Below, piece after piece: positions 1 to 6,002 of a DNA stretch of 15,629 bases; positions within the stretch are counted from its first letter, which is position 1, and every line of letters begins with the position of its first letter. Origin of the DNA: DATFKA01 sp042095835 (GTDB taxonomy: Bacteria > Bacteroidota > Bacteroidia > Chitinophagales > Saprospiraceae). Under the pieces are notes generated by a model. The model was given only the letters and a program-made list of their open reading frames with translations. It was not told the DNA's origin and did not search any database. The position numbers were made by a program, and so were the translations under genes. The DNA lies in NCBI GenBank assembly GCA_042095835.1, contig JBELML010000150.1, positions 1 to 15,629 on the forward strand. Direction: 5' to 3'.

Positions 1-269
1 GATTCCATCAAAATCGAAAAGTTATTTTTTGACTGTTACTAAGTTTAAAAAAGGTCATAAGCGAAGTGCGGGATGCCGCCTAGGCACTGTTCGAGTGGAA
101 CGAGTTTGGCTAGGCAAGATTTTTTTGCTTCGTTTTTGTATCGAATGATCCCGAAGTAAATTCGGGAAAGATGCTAGAGCGGTTTTGAATTGGAACTTCA
201 GTTAGAATTATTAAAAATTGAAGTGTGATTTTTTGGCGCGGTTACCCTATCATATAACAAGAACAAAAA
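1..269. other. Left-edge spacer, no confident gene
   Basis: No start-to-stop gene is convincing here. Two plus-strand frames are open to the window edge. One ends at a TAA at 40-42 and could be the last 13 codons of a gene cut by the boundary. The other runs to a TGA at 146-148, but it reads through the inverted-repeat element at 62-132 and its product looks low-quality (arginine- and leucine-rich). Neither can be judged without upstream sequence. A small perfect hairpin, CCCGAA-5-TTCGGG, lies at 150-166 with no T-run after it, so it is not a classical terminator. I found no good -7 box for the acetyltransferase gene that follows. Confidence 0.5.
62..132. repeat. Nested inverted-repeat element (possible interspersed intergenic repeat)
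   Basis: Two perfect inverted repeats are nested: CGAAG (62-66) with CTTCG (128-132), and GCCTAG (78-83) with CTAGGC (110-115). GC content is higher than in the flanks and the right arm is embedded in T-runs (T7 at 120-126, T5 at 133-137). The arrangement and the word ATTTTTTTGCTTCGTTTTTGTAT resemble, from memory, repeats scattered between genes in Cytophagia and Saprospiria genomes. That resemblance is recollection and is not shown by this window, which holds only one copy. It could fold in RNA, and the T-runs could help end transcription from the left. Confidence 0.4.
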
Positions 270-1115
270 ATGGAAATCAAAACTTTGCAAGGAGTAGATC
301 ATAGAGTCCTATTAAATGTCTTCAACGAAGCGTTTTCCAACTATTTTATTCCATTTAAGCTATCCCAAGAACAATTACGCACAAAAATGCTGGTTGATAA
401 AACGGATTTTAAGATATCAGTTGGAGCTTTTGACAATGGTTATCTCGTGGGATTCATTTTGCATGGACGAGATACGATTAACCATCAACAAGTAGTATAC
501 AATGGTGGTACGGGCGTACTTGAAGGGTATAGAGGCGCCGGCTTAACCAAGCAGATGTATCGTTTTATTTTACCGAAACTGGAAAAAGCAGGCATCCACA
601 AACTATTCCTTGAAGTCATTGAGGAAAATATTCAAGCTATTAAATCTTACAAAAGCTCTGGCTTTACCATCAAAAGAGAGCTCTTATGTTTTAAAGGAGA
701 AGCTAAGCTACAAAAGGCAAATACCAGGGTGAGTATTAAGGAATTAGAGGATTTTGATTGGGAATTGATGAGTTCTTTTTGGGATGTGCATCCCACCTGG
801 CAATACTCCAAGAGCGCTATCCATAGTCTGCAAGACAGCTGTATTTCATTGGGCGCTTATCAGGCGCATCAGCTAGTAGCTTATCTGGTGTATAATCGAA
901 CCAACCAACGAATCCTGCAGATAGCAGTGCACAAAGACTGGAGAAGAAAAGGACTAGCCTCTGCTCTTGTAAAAGAATTAATAGCAACTAATGGAAATAC
1001 CCTCTCCGTCATAAATTTAGACAGTAGCTCAAAAAGCACCCAAGCTTTCCTAGAAAAAGCCGGACTTAAAATCATCCTAAAGCAATACGAAATGGAGTTG
1101 ATGCTGGGTGATTAG
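270..1115 (+). CDS. Tandem GNAT-family N-acetyltransferase
   Basis: This 281-residue cytoplasmic protein holds two GNAT folds in a row. The first covers about residues 5-142, with an acetyl-CoA pyrophosphate loop of the form GYRGAG at 86-91, followed by the typical beta-4/alpha-4 part (FLEVIEENIQAIKSYKSSGF, about 113-132). The second covers about 150-281, with its CoA loop at 224-231 (DWRRKGLA) and a matching SSKSTQAFLEKAGL segment near 253-266. GNAT enzymes move an acetyl group from acetyl-CoA to an amine. Tandem members are known in other bacteria (for example mycothiol synthase), but the substrate here cannot be read from sequence. The ATG at 270 is the first in frame and gives a complete N-terminal fold. 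No clear Shine-Dalgarno is present, as is usual in Bacteroidota. The last 39 bases overlap the convergent GIY-YIG gene. Confidence 0.9.
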   Translation: MEIKTLQGVDHRVLLNVFNEAFSNYFIPFKLSQEQLRTKMLVDKTDFKISVGAFDNGYLVGFILHGRDTINHQQVVYNGGTGVLEGYRGAGLTKQMYRFILPKLEKAGIHKLFLEVIEENIQAIKSYKSSGFTIKRELLCFKGEAKLQKANTRVSIKELEDFDWELMSSFWDVHPTWQYSKSAIHSLQDSCISLGAYQAHQLVAYLVYNRTNQRILQIAVHKDWRRKGLASALVKELIATNGNTLSVINLDSSSKSTQAFLEKAGLKIILKQYEMELMLGD

Positions 1116-1343
1116 TAGATGTAGGAACCTTTTTCCTGTAGAGGTTTTGAGTTGTTTTTCCTTGATTCTAACCAGTGGACGAGACGGGAAGGTCTCTTGG
1201 TAGATGAGTCTAAAGGGGCTATAAGGCTTGGTTGTTTTATTGTAACCACGATTATGTTCGAGTAATCTTCGCTGAACATCATTAGAAATACCTACATAGA
1301 GGTAGTCCCGATCTTCAGAATAGATAGCATAAACAAAGTACAT
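1077..1343 (-). CDS. Small GIY-YIG endonuclease-domain protein
   Basis: An 88-residue single-domain protein of the GIY-YIG nuclease superfamily (small UPF0213-like group). The GIY half is VYAIYS (4-9) and the YIG half is LYVGIS (15-20). The catalytic arginine is R25 or R26 in VQRRLLEHN, and the probable metal-binding glutamate is E62 in RIKEKQLK. The family-typical ending KTSTGKRFL is at 66-74. The length is normal for these short proteins, which are found singly in many genomes and whose substrate (a DNA structure or phosphodiester) is mostly unknown. After the conserved core, about 14 residues of unrelated tail are encoded inside the 3' end of the acetyltransferase gene, giving a 39-base convergent overlap. 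The tRNA-Leu terminator lies just upstream of it on the same strand, so it probably has its own weak promoter or relies on read-through. Confidence 0.85.
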   Translation of the reverse strand: MYFVYAIYSEDRDYLYVGISNDVQRRLLEHNRGYNKTTKPYSPFRLIYQETFPSRPLVRIKEKQLKTSTGKRFLHLLITQHQLHFVLL

Positions 1344-1367
1344 AAGACAATTGGATAGTTCTATAAC

Positions 1368-1398
1368 AAAAAAAAGCTCAGGAAAACTTCCTGAGCTT
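1368..1398 (-). terminator. Intrinsic terminator after tRNA-Leu
   Basis: A perfect 11-bp stem (AAGCTCAGGAA at 1374-1384 paired with TTCCTGAGCTT at 1388-1398) closes a 3-base loop and is followed, on the minus strand, by a run of eight T. It starts seven bases past the tRNA-Leu 3' end, so it is well placed to end that transcript and to insulate the GIY-YIG gene beyond it. Confidence 0.92.
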
Positions 1399-1404
1399 AG
1401 TTAG

Positions 1405-1486
1405 TACCGACGGGGGGAATCGAACCCCCACTCCCGAAGGAACTGGATTTTGAATCCAGCGCGTCTACCAGTTCCGCCACATCGGC
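1405..1486 (-). tRNA. tRNA-Leu (anticodon CAA)
   Basis: A complete class II tRNA read on the minus strand. The 7-bp acceptor stem pairs GCCGATG with CGTCGGT (first pair G-U, one T-G pair inside), with discriminator A at 1405. The anticodon stem is CTGGA/TCCAG, with loop TTCAAAA and anticodon CAA at 1450-1452, decoding UUG. A variable arm with a TCC-TTCG-GGA hairpin and the T arm GGGGG-TTCGATT-CCCCC are both present. The CCA end is not encoded (CTA follows the discriminator), so CCA must be added by nucleotidyltransferase. It is flanked by a matching promoter and terminator and appears to be a single-gene transcript. Confidence 0.97.
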
Positions 1487-1556
1487 AAATGTATTTTGCG
1501 CGGCTAATGCCTATACCCAAGTACAAATATCCTTTGAAATTCGTTCAACGGGAGCG

Positions 1557-1588
1557 CAAATATAGAAATCTTTTCTTTTCCTGACAAT
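1557..1588 (-). promoter_or_regulatory. Bacteroidota-type promoter for tRNA-Leu
   Basis: On the minus strand ATTG (1585-1588) is followed after 20 bases by a perfect TATATTTG (1557-1564), matching the Bacteroidota form TTTG-N19/20-TAnnTTTG. Transcription would begin near 1550, about 64 bases ahead of the mature tRNA. A weaker second box, GATATTTG at 1524-1531, lies closer to the tRNA but lacks a well-spaced -33 partner. Confidence 0.65.
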
Positions 1589-1631
1589 CTATTTTGAAAG
1601 AAATTTATCCATGCCCAAACTTAACACATCT

Positions 1632-2444
1632 TTATAAAGCCAAGATTTCTTTGTACATCTTCTTTGTTTCAGGAAGGGGAGATATTCCAAATTCTTCTTC
1701 CAGTATTTTTTGGCACTGTTGGTAGGTTTTGATGGCCATCGGGCGATTGCCTTTGGAGCGGTAGGCCTGCATCTGAATGCGGTAGGCATCTTCCCAAGTC
1801 GCATCTATTTGTAGGGCCTTCTGCGCTAATCGAACGCTTTCTAAAGGATTGTCTTCTAGCACTAATTCTGCTAGAGAAATCAGCGCTCCTAGAACGAGGA
1901 CCTGAATTCGTTCTCGCTCATCACTGCTCCAATCTTCGTAAAGTCGATTGGGTAAAAACACACCATGATATATATCTACTGCTTCTTGATAGGCCTTTAT
2001 TGCCTGACCCGTATCAATCGATAAAACCTGATTTCCTAGTGCAATCCAATCTTCCACGGCATCAATGTCAATCCAGATTTTACTTAATTGAAGTTGGTAG
2101 GTGAGTCCTTGTCGATTGATGAATTGGGGTTCTGTCCGACTTTTTCTATTGGGCTCCAGGGCTTTGTTGATTCCGTGCATAGCCACCTTGAAATTTTGAT
2201 CCCCCGATTTTTGATCGGCATCCTCCCAAATCCGATCTATAATCATTTCTTTATGGAGGGCGCGGCGATGACGAGCGGCGATCAAGAACTGAAAGAGTTG
2301 CAAGGTTTTGTCTCGCCCCCAATCTTTGGCAGGGATCAATCCTTGCTCGTTCCAAACTTGGAAACTACCGAGTGTTTGGATGTTGAGCTGTGCAGCTGTT
2401 TTTCGTTGATAAAGTTGCTCAAAAGCGGTACTGATTTCACTCAT
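1632..2444 (-). CDS. BTAD/SARP-like transcriptional regulator
   Basis: A 270-residue protein with the two-part plan of SARP-type activators. A winged-helix DNA-binding domain of the OmpR type covers about residues 20-118: start LGSFQVW at 25-31, helix KTLQLFQFLIA at 46-56, IIDRIWEDAD at 68-77, recognition helix FKVAMHGINKALEP at 85-98, and wing ending GLTYQL at 113-118. A bacterial transcriptional activator domain built of TPR-like helices covers about 123-270 (GVFLPN at 161-166, EDAYRIQMQAYRSKGNRPMA at 218-237, FGISPLPET near 252-260). There is no sensor, ATPase or membrane segment, so this is a short stand-alone regulator. Its ATG lies 2 bases after the stop of the phasin-like gene, so the two are surely cotranscribed and probably translationally coupled. 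I infer that it senses or sets lipid-storage gene expression; the DNA target is unknown. Confidence 0.85.
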   Translation of the reverse strand: MSEISTAFEQLYQRKTAAQLNIQTLGSFQVWNEQGLIPAKDWGRDKTLQLFQFLIAARHRRALHKEMIIDRIWEDADQKSGDQNFKVAMHGINKALEPNRKSRTEPQFINRQGLTYQLQLSKIWIDIDAVEDWIALGNQVLSIDTGQAIKAYQEAVDIYHGVFLPNRLYEDWSSDERERIQVLVLGALISLAELVLEDNPLESVRLAQKALQIDATWEDAYRIQMQAYRSKGNRPMAIKTYQQCQKILEEEFGISPLPETKKMYKEILAL

Positions 2445-2446
2445 GC

Positions 2447-2953
2447 TTATGATTTGGCCAACTTTTCTATTTTTTCATTTAACTGGGCAATCATCCCTTC
2501 TATGCCGTCAAGGGCTTTCCGGAGGTCAGCTTTGGTTGCCGGTTTCCAGGCATCGGGATCTAAAGTAGGCCGAATCCGATCGCTCATTTGGGTGACCTGC
2601 TCCTGGACTTGCTCTTGAAGTTGCTCTACACTTCCTCTTGGATCCTTGATGGTTTCTATTATTTTTTGTGGATAATCTTCTGTCACCTGCTTCCAGAGCT
2701 CAAAGCTTTTGGTGAGAATGCCTTTCTGCTCTTCGGGAGATTTATCTTCGGTAGCAGAGATGGTCAGATCGGCTAGTTTGGTTTGGATAAACTGAACAGC
2801 ATCCTCGAACTCCGCAAATCGTTTTTCATCACCGCCTTGTACATGTCTGATTTGCCCTCTCCATTGTACTTCTGACTCTCCAGACTCTCCTTCGTAGATT
2901 TTCTGGGTGAAACGTAGCACAAAAGAGGCGGTTTCCTCTTTTTTTGTGGCCAT
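2447..2953 (-). CDS. Phasin-like helical protein (storage-granule candidate)
   Basis: No named family is certain. The 168 residues fall into three parts. An N-terminal beta-rich segment (about 9-63) has aromatic and charged positions in FVLRFTQKIYEG, VQWRGQIRHVQ and a phenylalanine-rich helix, giving the look of a small binding domain. A central amphipathic helix (about 75-128) is rich in Q and E (QLQEQVQEQV at 111-120). A C-terminal heptad-like coiled coil (about 141-166, ADLRKALDGIEGMIAQLNEK) is of the kind seen in phasins and other granule-coating proteins. There is no signal peptide or transmembrane segment. It is the first gene of a two-gene unit with the BTAD regulator and is divergent from WS/DGAT. 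This setting, more than sequence identity, suggests a coat or scaffold protein on lipid or polyester inclusions. A generic coiled-coil protein remains possible. Confidence 0.6.
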   Translation of the reverse strand: MATKKEETASFVLRFTQKIYEGESGESEVQWRGQIRHVQGGDEKRFAEFEDAVQFIQTKLADLTISATEDKSPEEQKGILTKSFELWKQVTEDYPQKIIETIKDPRGSVEQLQEQVQEQVTQMSDRIRPTLDPDAWKPATKADLRKALDGIEGMIAQLNEKIEKLAKS

Positions 2954-2996
2954 TTTGTTATAAATTTGAATTAGTGAAGGAATAATATAAAGATTA

Positions 2997-3027
2997 TTTG
3001 ATTTCTCCGTTTTATTCCTTAGTTTTT
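2997..3027 (+). promoter_or_regulatory. Candidate promoter for the WS/DGAT gene
   Basis: A perfect TTTG at 2997-3000 is followed after exactly 19 bases by TAGTTTTT (3020-3027), one base off the Bacteroidota -7 form. A start near 3034 would leave a leader of about 66 bases before the GTG. A short inverted repeat, GTTGT-6-ACAAC (3034-3049), sits right at the predicted start and could be an operator; it is only 5 bp per arm, so this is tentative. The spacer also has to hold the promoter of the divergent phasin-like/BTAD unit, for which I see no good boxes. Confidence 0.5.
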
Positions 3028-3099
3028 ATTAGTGTTGTGTGAAAACAACTTTCCCATTGAGGTGAAGCTATCATTCATAAACAGTCAAACAAACAGCTA

Positions 3100-4926
3100 G
3101 TGTTAGGAAATTTTTTAAAACAAGTTACTGATCCCCGCATCAAACCCATCTCCGGGATGGACGCTACTTTTCTATATATTGAGTCACCTACGAATCATAT
3201 GCACGTTGGTGGAGTAGCTATTATAGAAGGATCATTAAAATATGAGGATTTCAGAGCCACAATAGCCCGAAGGATTCATCTCATTCCATCTCTTCGGAAA
3301 AGGTTGATGTATGTGCCGATGAGTGTAGATTATCCTTATTGGGCAGATGACCCTGCTTTTGATTTGGATATGCACATGTCTAGGATCGCCTTACCCAAAC
3401 CAGGAAGTTGGAAGGAACTACGTTCGGTAGCATCAAAGATTTTTTCCGAACCACTAGATAAATCTAGGCCACTTTGGTCTTTTACCTTTATTGAAGGCTT
3501 AGATGAGATTAGTCAATTGCCGAAAGGCTCCGTAGCTATCGTCTCAAAAATTCATCACGTTGCCATCGATGGTATGGCTGGAGCGGGCATTTTGAGTATC
3601 ATGTTTGATATGACCCCTCAACCGTTTATGGATAAACCAGGCGATTCCTTCAAACCCGATCCTCTACCCAACGAATTGGCATTAGTGGCTCGCAGTACAT
3701 TAGGATTTGCTAAAAATCCACTCAAGTTTCCAAAGTTACTTACCGAAGCGCTTACCTCTACGGTGAAAGCCGGTTTCCTCACTCGTGCTAAGCATCTAGA
3801 GCTACCAACGGCGCCATTTACGGCTCCTCCATCTCCTTTAAATGGGATCATTTCGGCTCGTCGAAAATGGAATACTGCTATCCTTGATCTGGAAAGAGTG
3901 AAAACACTCAAAAAGATAATGGAGTGCACCTTGAATGATGTCATGTTGGCGATATGTTCGGCGGCTTTAAGAAGGTATTTACTGGATAAAAAGAAGCTAC
4001 CCAAAAAACCATTGGTGGCCAATGTTCCGGTTTCTACAGGCCAGGCAACGGGTGCAACCGAGGGCAATAACCTATCGATGATGTTGGTACAGTTGGCTAC
4101 CAATATTGATGATCCAATTGAGCGATTGGAAGTGATTCATGAGAACACCATTCGCGGCAAAACCTACCAAGGTGCTTTAGGAGCAAAAACGCTGTCTAAT
4201 ATGGCGGAGGTAGTTCCTTTTGGTGTTGCCAACCAAGCTTCAAAGCTTTATTCTCGTTTCCATTTATCGGAAATGCACAATCCCGTGTTTAACGTAACGA
4301 TTACGAATGTGCCGGGACCACAAATTCCGCTCTACCTCAATGGACATAAGTTGGTATCCATCATGGGCATGGCACCCATTATTGATGGTATGGGATTGAT
4401 CATTACTATATTTAGCTATAATGGCAGGATCACAATCAGTCCAACGTCAGATGCTAATACCATGCCCGATATTGATGTATTCACGAAATATCTCTTGGAA
4501 TCTGCTAATGAACTAGAAGAAGCTATCCTGAAATACGAAAAAGAAAGAGATAAGGAAGATGCTCAAGAGGCACCCGAAAAAGCCTCCTCCGATGCTTTCT
4601 TTCTAAAGATCAAAGAATACCTCAAAGCGCATCCTGAAATTTTAGCAGGCAATAGCGGCTTATTCCAATTTAATATTACAGGGCCTTCACCTTCCACTTG
4701 GCGAGTAGATTTAGATAAGCCTGGAGGTGGTATTCGTCGAGGTAAGGTTCGTTCTCCCTTTGCTACTTTTTCGATTGCAGACGAACATCTGGTGCTGATC
4801 GCAAAAGGGGATATAGATATTCCTACTGCTTTTATCCAAGGAAGATTAAAGGTAGAAGGTGATATGAATCAAGCTATGAATTTAGGAAAACTGCTGAGTA
4901 AAGTTCCAAACTTTGAAATCGACTAG
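3100..4926 (+). CDS. WS/DGAT acyltransferase with C-terminal SCP-2 domain
   Basis: A 608-residue bifunctional wax ester synthase/acyl-CoA:diacylglycerol acyltransferase. It joins acyl-CoA to a fatty alcohol or diacylglycerol at the cytoplasmic membrane or droplet surface. Family marks are ISGMDATFLYIE at 17-28, RPLW at 123-126, the catalytic HHVAIDG at 152-158 (H153, D157), TLND at 277-280 and NVPGP at 403-407. The acyltransferase ends near residue 475. A charged linker (about 476-498) leads to an SCP-2 sterol-carrier-like domain (about 499-608), recognisable by the segment with FSIADEHL, PTAFIQGRLKVEGDMNQAM and LGKLL. Usual WS/DGATs are about 450-500 residues, so the extension is a real extra domain. 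The GTG at 3100 is the only canonical start between the in-frame stop at 3058-3060 and the conserved ISGMD block; the next ATG (3157) lies inside that block. The stop shares a CTAG with the convergent gpsA stop. Confidence 0.93.
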   Translation: MLGNFLKQVTDPRIKPISGMDATFLYIESPTNHMHVGGVAIIEGSLKYEDFRATIARRIHLIPSLRKRLMYVPMSVDYPYWADDPAFDLDMHMSRIALPKPGSWKELRSVASKIFSEPLDKSRPLWSFTFIEGLDEISQLPKGSVAIVSKIHHVAIDGMAGAGILSIMFDMTPQPFMDKPGDSFKPDPLPNELALVARSTLGFAKNPLKFPKLLTEALTSTVKAGFLTRAKHLELPTAPFTAPPSPLNGIISARRKWNTAILDLERVKTLKKIMECTLNDVMLAICSAALRRYLLDKKKLPKKPLVANVPVSTGQATGATEGNNLSMMLVQLATNIDDPIERLEVIHENTIRGKTYQGALGAKTLSNMAEVVPFGVANQASKLYSRFHLSEMHNPVFNVTITNVPGPQIPLYLNGHKLVSIMGMAPIIDGMGLIITIFSYNGRITISPTSDANTMPDIDVFTKYLLESANELEEAILKYEKERDKEDAQEAPEKASSDAFFLKIKEYLKAHPEILAGNSGLFQFNITGPSPSTWRVDLDKPGGGIRRGKVRSPFATFSIADEHLVLIAKGDIDIPTAFIQGRLKVEGDMNQAMNLGKLLSKVPNFEID

Positions 4927-5924
4927 CCTGGATCCGATTCTGCACCCATTTTATAGCTGAGCAAACCTCGGAAAGCGTCTTGTGCGGTATTTCCTTGCGT
5001 GAGCACTTTGTAGACTTCCTCTGTGATGGGCATTTCTACCTTATATTCTCTGGCTAGTTCTACCACCACCGGACAGGTTTTAACGCCTTCAGCTACCATA
5101 GACATATCTTCAATAATTTCTTTGATAGTATGGCCTTGTCCTAGTTTATAGCCAACGGTTCTGTTTCGGCTCAGCGAACTACTACAGGTAGCCACCAAGT
5201 CACCCATGCCCGCTAGTCCAGCAAAGGTTTCAGGTTTTCCGCCCATCGCCACTCCTAAGCGAGTAAGCTCAGCCAAACCTCTAGTGATGACTGCTGAACG
5301 CGTATTTTCACCCGCGCCCGCACCGTCTCCCATCCCTGCTGCAATGGCAATAATATTTTTGAGCGCGCCACCTAGCTCACAGCCAATAATGTCATCATTG
5401 GTGTAAACTCTGAATAATCCAGTTCGGAATACCTTTTGTAAAGCCTTTGAAATTGAGGTATCTACCATAGCCAATACCGCAGCTGCGGCTTGGCCTTTTA
5501 CGATTTCCCTAGCCAAATTAGGCCCCGTCAAACAACCTGCTGGATGACCAGGCATAATCGACTCTATGATTTCGGTCATCCGCATTTTAGTACCTTTCTC
5601 TAAGCCTTTAGCTAAATTAATGATGGGCACCCAAGGTCGGATGTGTGGACGGGCCTCTTCCAATACCTTTCGCATGACTTGAGCGGGCACTCCCATCACT
5701 ACCACGTCAGCATCTTTGACGGCCTCCTTAATAGAATGGGTGGCAACTAGAGACTCGGTTAATTTTGCACCAGGAAGGTATTTTTCATTCCGGTGATGTT
5801 TGTTGATACTTTCAACGGTTTCATGGTCTCGTGCCCACATGATAGTTGGAGCATTGCGCGCAGTGAGAGAGGCTACCGTCGTACCCCATGATCCACCGCC
5901 TAATAGTCCTATACGTAGATTCAT
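4923..5924 (-). CDS. gpsA: Glycerol-3-phosphate dehydrogenase [NAD(P)+]
   Basis: A 333-residue cytosolic enzyme that reduces dihydroxyacetone phosphate to sn-glycerol-3-phosphate, the backbone of phospholipids and triacylglycerol. The N-terminal Rossmann fold begins with GLLGGGSWGTT (6-16). NLAKGLE at 103-109 carries one catalytic lysine (K106), and the family signature GALKNIIAIAAGMGDG at 186-201 carries the second (K189). GENTRSAVITRG at 205-216 and SRNRTVG at 252-258 complete the active site and NAD(P) contacts. Length and order are normal and the ATG at 5924 places the nucleotide loop correctly. It follows the acyltransferase fusion gene by 78 bases on the same strand with no good promoter between, so the two probably form one transcript in which gpsA supplies the substrate used by its neighbour. 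Its 3' end overlaps WS/DGAT by four bases. Confidence 0.96.
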   Translation of the reverse strand: MNLRIGLLGGGSWGTTVASLTARNAPTIMWARDHETVESINKHHRNEKYLPGAKLTESLVATHSIKEAVKDADVVVMGVPAQVMRKVLEEARPHIRPWVPIINLAKGLEKGTKMRMTEIIESIMPGHPAGCLTGPNLAREIVKGQAAAAVLAMVDTSISKALQKVFRTGLFRVYTNDDIIGCELGGALKNIIAIAAGMGDGAGAGENTRSAVITRGLAELTRLGVAMGGKPETFAGLAGMGDLVATCSSSLSRNRTVGYKLGQGHTIKEIIEDMSMVAEGVKTCPVVVELAREYKVEMPITEEVYKVLTQGNTAQDAFRGLLSYKMGAESDPG

Positions 5925-6002
5925 ATGCTTAAAGGTGTAGTGATGTATATTAAAGTAACTAAAAAAAGTGTCCTTGACCTAGTGTTGTCCCAATTATCCG
6001 CC

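Noticed and set aside
2..148. Open frame running from the window edge
   Set aside because: It reads through the nested inverted repeat and gives a low-quality arginine/leucine-rich sequence; without upstream sequence it cannot be called a gene.
150..166. CCCGAA-TTCGGG hairpin as a terminator
   Set aside because: Only 6 bp with no T-run on either strand directly after it.
1524..1549. Second tRNA promoter with GATATTTG box
   Set aside because: First base of the -7 box is off and the nearest -33 candidate is only 14 bases away; the 1557-1588 pair fits better.
2088..2618. Plus-strand open frame of about 176 codons
   Set aside because: It lies antisense across the BTAD and phasin-like genes, which have clear domain patterns; the product has no recognisable motif.
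3618..4103. Minus-strand open frame of about 160 codons
   Set aside because: Antisense to the middle of WS/DGAT, whose motifs fix the real frame.
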